Positions 1 to 7,300 of a DNA stretch of 10,150 bases are shown here, piece after piece. The notes beneath the pieces are model-generated. The model searched no databases, was not told the DNA's origin, and was given only the letters and a program-made list of their open reading frames with translations. The stretch covers positions 65,440 to 75,589 of the forward strand of contig CAMPET010000304.1 of the NCBI GenBank assembly GCA_946803715.1, in the 5' to 3' direction. The DNA comes from Beroe ovata (taxonomy: Eukaryota; Ctenophora; Nuda; Beroida; Beroidae). A program made the position numbers and the translations under genes. Numbering within the stretch: position 1 is the first letter of the stretch; every line of letters begins with the position of its first letter.

Positions 1-60
1 TGTGTGTGTATGTGTGTGTGTATGTGTGTGCGTATGTGTGCGTATGTGTGCGTATGTGTG
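1..60. repeat. TG-rich compound microsatellite
   Basis: The first 60 bases are almost pure alternating T/G. They drift into a 10-bp tandem unit of the form TATGTGTGCG, repeated about three times at the right end. The array probably continues to the left of the window. No coding or regulatory role is visible. Confidence 0.9.
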
Positions 61-557
61 ATGTTGATCATTCCCTAGGTAACCGTGTATGGTACGGATA
101 GTTTGGAACAGCAAAAACGTGACAACTACTGCAGTAGACATGTGATTCAAACAGTGGTTTCAACAGTTCATTCAGTAACATATCGCGGTTCAAATGAGAT
201 TTTTAGATGATCAAAGGTTTTATCATATTGGATGTGAAAATTCTTAGTTTCATTTTAATGGGATCAAGTAAGAAACGCCTTTATTCTTGTCGTAATCTTG
301 AAAGAAATAGCAGAACTCACTGAGTCACAAACACATATAGGTTTGGGAAACAAAGGTTTGGGAAACTTGAAATCTTTCAAGGCAGGATTCTGCAAAAAAT
401 GCTTCAAAATTCAGCTCGACACCCATTAATCGACATCCATGGGTTCGAAACTAAGTTTCAGTGATCGCGCTCTCCCCCAGCGCTCACGCCAAGGAGAGTG
501 GAGTTTCTGGGAGCTTGTAAATCCTCGTGTGTATACGCTACAACAAACTCTCTGAAA

Positions 558-749
558 CACGTGATTCAACACACGTGATTCAACAAACGCGTTATAAACG
601 TGATCTCACACGTGTTTTGCGTGATTTGACACGTGATTTAACACACCACAGTCGGATGTGAGCACACGTAGTTCGGTGTTATACGAAAGTTAGATACTTG
701 AGGAAAGTGAGTCACTTGAGTCAAGTGGAATCACTTGAGTCACCACGTG
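558..749. promoter_or_regulatory. Cluster of five CACGTG (E-box type) motifs
   Basis: CACGTG occurs at 558, 572, 609, 630 and 744. Most copies sit in a repeated phrase like ACACGTGATTCAACA. A perfect odd palindrome, CACTTGAGTCAAGTG, lies at 713-727, and CACTTGAGTCA repeats just after it. CACGTG is the core site of bHLH-type factors, but the phrase repetition suggests degenerate tandem duplication as an equally good origin. Regulatory function is only a possibility. Confidence 0.3.
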
Positions 750-812
750 TTATCAAACACTGATATAGCTTCTGTGGAGGAGAGTGTTATAGTTCAAACA
801 TTGCTCGTCACT

Positions 813-952
813 GAGAGCCACGTATCTGGAAGTTAGGTGTAAAAGTCATTACACTATCGTTTCTACCCAAAGTCCAGTTTTCGAGAACCACGTATCTGGA
901 AGTTAGGTGAAAAAGTCATTACACTATCGTTTCTACCCAGAGTTCAGTTTTC
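813..952. repeat. 70-bp tandem duplication, two copies
   Basis: Two adjacent copies, 813-882 and 883-952, share the phrase CCACGTATCTGGAAGTTAGG and the run ending in CAGTTTTCGA. They differ at only a few positions. There is no open reading frame of note. This is a recent-looking local duplication in non-coding DNA. Confidence 0.9.
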
Positions 953-1130
953 GAGGGGGCAGAATTACGTGACTCATGGGGTTTCTTCCCTGACTCGTCT
1001 TTTGTAAACGATTCATCACCTACCTCCAAAGATATCTGCCAAACCCCTAAATCTCCAGCTTATTTAATTGAAATCTCGAAAGTTTCATGAGGAAGAATAT
1101 CAATTGATAAGGCATAGAAGTGTAACTTAC

Positions 1131-1294
1131 CTGAATCTATTTCTGTATTAATAATTTCATACCTGAATCTCGACAGGGATAAATCGTCAGGGGTGGGTGT
1201 GGCTGTTGAGGCGACGTACTGTGCCCCTGATATTTGTATAGAGGGGTTATCGCGTGGTAGCACGGGCAGGTCGCTATCCTGGACTTTAGCTTTC
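1131..1294 (-). CDS. Minus-strand gene, exon 5 with two donor sites
   Basis: The exon enters after TACCCCAG| in phase 2, completing the split Arg codon, and reads KAKVQDSDLPVLPRDNPSIQ and onward through SRFRYEIINTEIDS. It ends at the consensus donor GATTCAG|GTAAGT (1131). A second donor, GATTCAG|GTATGA, lies 32 bases earlier (exon end 1163). If neither is used the frame stays open to a TAA at about 1060, beside an ATTAAA that could serve as a poly(A) signal. Confidence 0.52.
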
Positions 1295-2238
1295 CTGGGG
1301 TACGATTGTTATAACTAGATATAGGTTGATCTGGATTTGTTAATGAGAGAATCCTCATTGTATGTTTATCACAGTGTTGTATCGCCAAAACAGTCTCCAT
1401 TTTTGGAATACACATACATATTCATGAGAAGCAATGAAACCTCATATTCATTCGACATCTTATATCCTGACACCGAAACTAAGACCACGTCCAACTAAAA
1501 CACCTAATATTCCTGAGTGACAGGTGATATTCCTCACCTGACATGCTCCTGAGTGACAGGCCGGGATGCGGGTGGCAGGGATGGGAGAAGACCCTGCTGC
1601 TGTTGTTGAGAAGAGGGTGATGAGTGAATTTTACGCCCAGGGAGGGATTCTACTGTGTTTCCTGGAGAAATATCAGTCATCTGTAGGGAGCATAGGGTTC
1701 ATTGTATGTTTGTAGGTTCATTGAATACGTGTCAGTACCCAATGGAGGATAAATTTGTAACAGTACACACCTTTGATAGCACCGATCTCTGGAATGGTTG
1801 GGAGTTCGATTACTGTGGACTGATCCCACTTGTAACGGTGAATTTGATTCCGCAGCCTGCTCACATCCTGGATCAAAGCATCAATTTGCAATTCACTTTA
1901 AGTCATTGCATGTCGGGAAATAAGATGAATTGCCCATAAGAGTATAAATAGTACCAATATCATGACAGTAAATAGCAAATTACATGACGATATATGCGTC
2001 TGTCCTTTCGAGGTATATCTTCATCCTTTCTCCACAGCTGAAGTTGAGCAGGATCAAATTTAGCTCCCGAAAGTTCATTTTAAGTGCAACTTAGTGAAGG
2101 AAATGCACAATAAATCTTCACACTATCATTCACCTGATTTGTTCGACATCTGTTACTCCTAACAACAAGTCGCAACTGCTCTTTAAAAATAACTAGATCA
2201 AGAAATCTATCCACAGGAGGACATTTGGACTCTGCCAT
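1131..2238 (-). CDS. Unrecognised multi-exon gene, 5' part: coiled-coil then Ser/Pro/Gln-rich region
   Basis: I join five minus-strand exons: 2238-2134, 2037-1984, 1867-1771, 1661-1538 and 1294-1131. All have GT-AG borders, and the intron phases (0, 0, 1, 2, then 1 at the open end) match at every junction, which is unlikely by chance. The joined frame gives about 181 residues without a stop. It begins MAESKCPPVDRFLDLVIF, then passes a basic stretch (LWRKDEDIPRKDRRIYRH), a leucine/isoleucine heptad-like segment (DVSRLRNQIHRY), a low-complexity region with five glutamines, and a Ser/Thr/Pro-rich tail. The start is the first ATG after an in-frame TGA six bases upstream. I do not recognise the family and assign no function. 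The gene lies head-to-head with the HERC1 orthologue, about 2 kb away. Its 3' end is unresolved: it may continue left of 1130, or read on to a TAA at about 1060 if the last donor is unused. Confidence 0.55.
1538..1661 (-). CDS. Minus-strand gene, exon 4 (Ser/Pro/Gln-rich)
   Basis: This exon enters in phase 1 at TTTCTCCAG| and ends at CATGTCAG|GTGAGG, phase 2. It encodes NTVESLPGRKIHSSPSS, then five glutamines and a Leu/Pro-rich run, and looks like a disordered linker. An alternative acceptor upstream (CTCCCTACAG|) would put ATG first in this same frame, so an alternative start at 1680 cannot be excluded. Confidence 0.55.
1771..1867 (-). CDS. Minus-strand gene, exon 3 (coiled-coil-like)
   Basis: Ninety-seven bases follow the acceptor GATCCAG| and end at ATCAAAG|GTGTGT, phase 1. 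The product begins DVSRLRNQIHRYKWDQSTV. The open frame also continues upstream through ELQIDALIQ, which extends the heptad pattern (I, L, V, L, I, Y at a/d spacing). A longer exon starting at 1895 is therefore conceivable, but its phase would not fit the exon 2 donor chosen here. Confidence 0.5.
1984..2037 (-). CDS. Minus-strand gene, exon 2
   Basis: This 54-base exon encodes LWRKDEDIPRKDRRIYRH, a very basic stretch. It follows a good acceptor (CTCAACTTCAG|) and ends at CAT|GTAATT, a donor of modest quality. Both ends are phase 0. Without splicing the frame meets a TGA a few codons on. Confidence 0.48.
2134..2238 (-). CDS. Minus-strand gene, exon 1 with start codon
   Basis: Thirty-five codons run from ATG (2238-2236) to an AATCAG|GTGAAT donor, phase 0. 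TGA lies in frame two codons before the ATG. The translation MAESKCPPVDRFLDLVIF and onward is protein-like, with hydrophobic and charged residues alternating as in a helix (IFKEQLRLVVRS). No signal peptide is evident. An earlier non-coding exon is possible. Confidence 0.5.
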
Positions 2239-3189
2239 GAGTCAATGAAATAGTATTCAATCAAACAAGAAACTGTATACGATCAAATGATCAATGCAGT
2301 GCAATGTATAGATGCAATGCTGTGTCTTGTGCTTAGAAGTGATTGTGTTGTGATTTGAAGTGATAAGTTTAAAAAGTAAGATGGAACAATTGTTTTTTAA
2401 CAACACAATATAACATGTGTGAGTGTTATTTGCAATATATCATGCAGCATGTTAAGATGGATATAACAGCTCAGTTTATGAGAAGGGTGTTTGGTCAAAA
2501 AGTCTTTCCATGCTTTGTAAAAATCATACTTTTTAATCCTGCCATATGAGAAATATAATTGGACTTTTGAATTTCTATTTGCATGTTACCAACATTTCTC
2601 ACTTTTTTGAGAGACCTTACATTGTCATTGTTGAATATCAAGGTGGATTGAAATGAATCTGGTAACCTGGCTTAAGAAAAATGTGACATAATTGATAATC
2701 AGATAATCATGACTCATCTTATCTATACATGTTATTCTGTCTTCAGGTCTAAGGAGTGTACAGTGCACATTGATTTATTTATCAAAAGCATAAGCTTGTG
2801 AAGGCATTTCCCCTAGGCTCTTCAATTTTAATTCTAAGCTTTAATTCTAAGATTCCCTCAGTAGTATCATGAAATGAGCCATTGTACCACAAAGGGTAGA
2901 GAGTAATCCTAATAACATTTGGATAACTTAACTTACTAAAACTATGTCTCTCACACTTTGAATCAATGAAACATGAATCTTGACTGCTTGGAAATGCAGG
3001 GCATAGCATTGGAATACTGGATCACACCAGTTCATAAGATTCACATTCAAAGGACGGTACTAGCATACAAAATGATACCATTAAATTAAAAACGTGAGTC
3101 CCATGCATTTGATCATGGCAACAGTGTGAAATTATTGCTCAAAAGCAAAAGCCAATTTAATTTTATTTTTACACAGAAAAATAAATCGA
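2239..3189. other. AT-rich intergenic DNA upstream of both divergent genes
   Basis: No exon with supported splice borders is visible on either strand. The 75-codon minus-strand open stretch at 2782-3009 has no homology I recognise and no splice partners. Minus-strand promoter and 5' UTR sequences for the gene starting at 2238 should lie near the left edge, but I see no clear TATA or initiator. Confidence 0.5.
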
Positions 3190-3300
3190 ATTTTGCTCTT
3201 GAGGTCGTGCGCGCGTCGCCTGGTCACAGATCCTGAACCGCTCCTCCCCACTGCTCGGCGTAAAGTTCATCCCGACACAGATGAAAACGCGCCATATCAT

Positions 3301-3390
3301 GCATTGCCGGATATGATGATGTTATAGCTTTTCACTGTTTCTTGCGCGCGGCGCGCAAGAAACAGTGGACAGATAACATCCGGCAAATGC
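3301..3390. repeat. Fold-back inverted repeat 1, with 17-bp perfect core arms
   Basis: The core 3333-3367 is a perfect inverted repeat: CACTGTTTCTTGCGCGC, one central base, then its exact complement. The symmetry continues outward with small indels: GCATTGCCGGAT and GATGTTAT on the left pair with ATAACATCCGGCAAATGC on the right. The whole block could fold into a long hairpin. Confidence 0.85.
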
Positions 3391-3528
3391 TTGTCAGATG
3401 TTACCTGACCTGTTTCTCGCGCACGCGCGCGCCGCCTTCATCGCGTCGAAGGCCGAAACTGTTTCGGCCTTCGATGAAGGCGCGCGCGCCGCGCGCGAGA
3501 AACTGATGTCAGATAAAATCTGACAAGC
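3389..3528. repeat. Fold-back inverted repeat 2, imperfect arms of ~70 bp
   Basis: The centre is GAAGGCCGAAAC, T, then its exact complement. Outward, GTTTCTCGCGC with CG runs and CCTTCATCG pair with CGATGAAGG, CG runs and GCGCGAGAAAC. Further out GCTTGTCAGAT pairs with a near-copy ending CTGACAAGC at 3528. It adjoins fold-back 1 and shares its TGTTTCTYGCGCGC arm motif, so the two look related. Confidence 0.85.
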
Positions 3529-3810
3529 AAATGCGCTATAGCAATTTGTCGGCCGCGGCGCGTGATCCCTCGCGGCGCTGCGTGATCTGACCCAGATACT
3601 CCGCGCGCGCTGCGCTGCGCGTCACCGTTTACTGTGTAGAACAGAGCGCGCAACGTGTGCTTATTTACGCGGTGCTTGGATATGAATGAGCGCGCAGCGC
3701 CGTGCGCGCGGCTAGCAAAAGCAAAAGCTTGTAAATGCAATTCTTCGTCAAATTTCGTAACCGACCTTTGTTTTCACGCACTCGCGCTTATGATCGGGAG
3801 CCGCTGCAGG

Positions 3811-3840
3811 TCTGTTTCGGTCGCGCGTGCGAAAAACAGA
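3811..3840. repeat. Small GC-cored hairpin
   Basis: TCTGTTT and AAACAGA flank a core with TCGC and GCGA, giving a short stem. The CTGTTT/AAACAG arms echo those of the two larger fold-backs nearby. Confidence 0.55.
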
Positions 3841-3850
3841 GCAGAGGTCA

Positions 3851-4225
3851 GCATTTTTTGTAGAATAAGCGAATATTTTTGCAAAAACTTGATTGTTGGT
3901 GGTAGCATAAAGTACTGCACAAATTCGTCTAGTTTTGAGTTTTCACAAATTTAGTTTTAACTGGGTATTTCTTGCTTTATAGAGAACTTGTTTCTTTGAT
4001 GATTGTCATGTGATTGTCATACTCATAGTTGGTTTTTGGTATGTAATTAACAAATCTACTTTGAAAGTAGATGGGCCTCTAGATTTTTGACTGGCTTTGG
4101 TATTGCAGTTAATTCTTTTGTTCTGCTATCCATTGAAGTGATTGTCTGCTTTTGATACGAAAATGATTGTAAAACATCTGATACAATATATGCTCTTTAA
4201 AGTAATGCTATGACAAGAATGAAAG
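3851..4225 (+). promoter_or_regulatory. Upstream region and probable 5' UTR of the HERC1 orthologue
   Basis: AT-rich sequence leads into the HERC1 start codon. It holds a perfect short inverted repeat, ATCTACTTT, G, AAAGTAGAT (4054-4072), and a direct repeat GATTGTCATGTGATTGTCAT near 3999-4020. Short upstream ATGs occur close to the start, for example at 4205, which stops after two codons. No TATA box or initiator can be assigned. The transcription start and any non-coding first exon are unknown. Confidence 0.35.
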
Positions 4226-4348
4226 ATGACAGCATCCTTGAGTCCTCAAGATGTTTTTAATAACAAGTGGATTGATGTGAATACAACTGATCTAATTGAA
4301 ACATCTAGAGTAGACTTCCAGTTCAACAAGCTTCTTCAGTATAAAGAG
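4226..4348 (+). CDS. HERC1: HERC1 exon 1, start codon
   Basis: Forty-one codons begin MTASLSPQDVFNNKWIDV and end LLQYKE, with donor GAG|GTAAGT, phase 0. Human HERC1 has the similar pattern SSWITEDS...YSKLVSNKE at the same distance from its start. An in-frame ATG at 4205 is closed by TGA after two codons, which supports 4226 as the start. Confidence 0.9.
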
Positions 4349-7300
4349 GTAAGTGTAAGTGCAATCCAAAATTATAAGCAAATCCAACCTGCCAACTTTG
4401 TGAACAGATGCTTAACAGTTTCTATTTCATCATCTTCATTGATAGGTTGTATTTTCCTCTGAGCTCTGCATTGAAACTGCTGGTGTTCAATTTATTGAAC
4501 TAGACCCCAGAAAGCCAAATGAAGATGACAAAAAGGTAAATAATTGTTATTATTACCAAGATCTTTAACTTTCATGTTCAACAATCGATTTCATGTTCAA
4601 CAATCGATTCTACATCCTCTCCTATCCTCTTTCCTTGCAGGAGTTGATCGAAAAGATTCTGAAAAGTGAAGCTGAATTAGCTGCCCATATATGTCAGAAA
4701 ACCCTATTCTCCCAGTACATCAACAAAAAGCAACTTCTTCACCAAAGAATTTTGCTATGTGTGTCTCAAAAGTATCACCAGGTAACAATTATCAAATAAA
4801 TGATATGAGTAATGGAATAAAACGCTGCCTTTTGCTTGACAAAATTTTCATTGCTAGGCATTTCAGGATTTTAGTAAGACTGAAACTGGAAAGGTAATAA
4901 GTACCAGTGATCTGTCTTCTGAATTGTCAACTGAAAATGTCACTCATACGCCAACTGGAAACAATCTTCTGCTAGAACTTGGTCTTAAGACAGGTGAGTG
5001 AAGTTAGAAGTGTTCCCAGATCCTTGGTATTTTACATTCTTAATTCTATGAGGTGCAAGATTTCAAATGATATGATCCCACCTTTTGCAGGGCTATCCTT
5101 GATGTTCTCCCTTCTCAAGCAATCTTGGGTGCAGTCTCAGATGTATCCAGAAACATACAACTTGAGCAATGATGTCCTCATAACAGCTCGAGATTTACTA
5201 TTTTCCCTCCCGCCGCTGTCTCTTGCATTGGACACCAAAATTCCACCGATTGGGAATCAATCACTGTCACAGGTGCAATTTTGAGGGGGATTTTGAGTGC
5301 AAATGGTTTACAAATGAATTGTTACACTCTCCTTAATCTGTATGGTCAGCAAAGTTTCTTGATTATTTACTTCATTGAATTCTGTCTGGCTTTCATAACA
5401 ATTGGACATTCTTGTGACACGGATCTTATGATCCCTTCTTAACCAGATTTGCCAATTCCTGCAAAGCACGGTACACGGCAGTAGTGGAGCGGACGCCAAG
5501 GGGCGACAGCTGGCAGCTGAAGTTCTCCTCTGTCTTGTGATGCAGAGGGGTAGTCTTCATTCCGTGCTAGACTGGGTCAGGATGGCCAGGAGTCCAAGCA
5601 CTCAGGGTGTGCTGATCTCAACTTCTCTCCTATCTCAGGTAAGAGGGATAGCCAGTAACAAGTTAGTGAGAGAAGGATATGGTTCATAGTAACGTAGCCA
5701 GAATTTTGAAAACTTTGTGAGCGATAATCTGTGTTTGAAACTGCTACAACCTGTGTGAAAAGCATTTCATTGCTATCAGGTGGTTCAGCAGATAGAGTGT
5801 TCAGTGGTTGTCAGCCCCGATAACTTTGATTCTCGAGAAGAGATTTCCCTGAACGAGGCAGCAACTTCACTCATGAAACACGTGGGTCATCCCAAATCAC
5901 GCATCCCTCTCTGATTATAATAGGCAAATCACGTCACCCACTCAAACTACAACATAAAAATCACGCCATCTCTTCTAATTTTCACAGACAAATCACGCCT
6001 CCCCCTCTAATAAAAAGAGGCGAATCACGCCGCTCCACTGCCAGGTTTGCTCCACCGCCACCACATTTATCGAGATGTGTACACGGTGTGACACCAGCCC
6101 CGACCAAGACACCGCATTCCTCCCATCTGACGTTTACATATGGGGGTCAAACAGCTCCCACCAGCTGGCTGAGGGGAGTCAGGAGAAAGTGCTGACTGCA
6201 AAGCACACGGAAACGTTCAGTGATGCTCAGTTCGTGGAAGCGGGCCAGTACTGCACGTTCACGCTGTCGTTTGACGGGAACGTCAAGGCGTGCGGGAAGG
6301 GGAGTTATGGGAGACTGGGACTAGGTGAGTGGAGGGGGGAGTGGGGTTTTAATATATAGGGGGAGGGGAGTTTCGGTTTGGAATTGGGGAAATTATAGGA
6401 TTAGTATAGCAGTCCCACGCAAATACTGGCTTCGAAATGTAACTCAGATAATGACAATTGAGGGCTGATTCCACTCTATTGTTATAGTTTTGTAAATGAT
6501 ACCGAAGGTAACGATTTGTTAAATTTAAGTTTATGGAGGAGCAACTTAGCACACACAGGCGACAGCACGAATCAAGCACAACTCAAGACCGTGGCATTTG
6601 AGCCAGATGTTTCCGTGATCAAGGTCAGCTCGTCTAAAGGATCAGATGGACACACCCTGGCCCTCACCCGAGAAGGAACTGTGTTTTCGTGGGGGGATGG
6701 TGAGTACTAAGTGGGGATGGTAAACGTGGCGAGACATCATTCGTCGAGATCTGATTCCTTCTATCGGAAAGTTGCTAGTAGCTCATAAAATGCTAGTTCA
6801 TAGGCAGTAGACTGCAGCTCGTACATGGCAATTTGATAATACCGGGATGATCAAATTTATATGATCAACAAGGCGATATAGTGTCAAATCTGTGAGCCTT
6901 GATTCAAAGTAGGCGGAGCATGACAGATTATACATTCCTGTTCATTGTTCTAGGTTTATCCGGAAGATAACAAATCCGTTTCTTCTCAAATTAGTCATAA
7001 CCTAGACTATAAGAAGCTCTTACAATACCACATATAGTTGTGTATGAAAACACTGAACTTGTTAACTCGGCTATTGTACTCGACTGTATTGCCGCACGAT
7101 AGCTTTATACATAGCGCTTTATGTGTGCTGGAATGTGAATTTGTGTGTGTGTTTGTTTGTTAGAAAAGGGAGAAAAACGTGTTGAAATTTAGACTTAAGT
7201 ACTTCTATTTCACCCAATGATCATTCACATCATCAAAATAAACCGGATTATGTTTCAAGACACCGCAATTTTAATAAAGTGAATTAACAGAGATTGTTTA

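Larger units (their letters stand above)
61..1130. other. Non-coding stretch beyond the last resolved exon of the minus-strand gene
   Basis: I see no convincing exon in this 1-kb stretch. If the minus-strand gene to the right continues past its last resolved donor at 1130, this is its intron. One acceptor-like site on the minus strand has its AG at 508-507 and is followed by a short open stretch, but I could not tie it to the gene with confidence. Other content: a 13-bp direct repeat (AGGTTTGGGAAAC) near 340-367, a CACGTG cluster, and a 70-bp tandem duplication, the last two listed separately. Confidence 0.5.
3190..3850. other. GC-rich, CpG-dense fold-back region between the divergent genes
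   Basis: This block is rich in GCGCGC runs and inverted repeats and stands out from the AT-rich flanks. The phrase CAAAAGCAAAAGC occurs on each side, near 3139 and near 3717, which might mark duplicated ends of an insertion. The open frames across it (3438-3740 minus, 3655-3954 plus) are arginine/alanine/cysteine-rich products of the CG runs and are not credible genes. It could be a non-autonomous fold-back element or a promoter-associated CpG island. Confidence 0.5.

Noticed and set aside
1060-1263. Minus-strand frame of 67 codons taken as a stand-alone gene
   Set aside because: It begins at a GTG and is better explained as exon 5 of the spliced minus-strand gene plus read-through past a consensus GTAAGT donor.
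1655-1939. Plus-strand open frame of 94 codons
   Set aside because: It has no recognisable homology, and its left part overlaps the phase-matched minus-strand exons 3 and 4, which explain the openness better.
2782-3009. Minus-strand open frame of 75 codons
   Set aside because: No similarity, no supporting splice sites, ordinary AT-rich composition; consistent with chance.
3438-3954. Overlapping ~100-codon open frames on both strands in the CG-rich block
   Set aside because: The Arg/Ala/Cys-rich translations follow from GCGCGC runs and fold-back sequence; there is no domain and no splice context.
5894-6044. CRISPR-like array because of the regular 32-bp spacing
   Set aside because: The units are contiguous degenerate tandem copies without distinct spacers, inside an intron of an animal gene.
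6075-6077. ATG at 6075 as a translation start
   Set aside because: It is an internal Met of exon 8; the acceptor at 6045 and the colinear match with human HERC1 upstream show the frame continues from exon 7.
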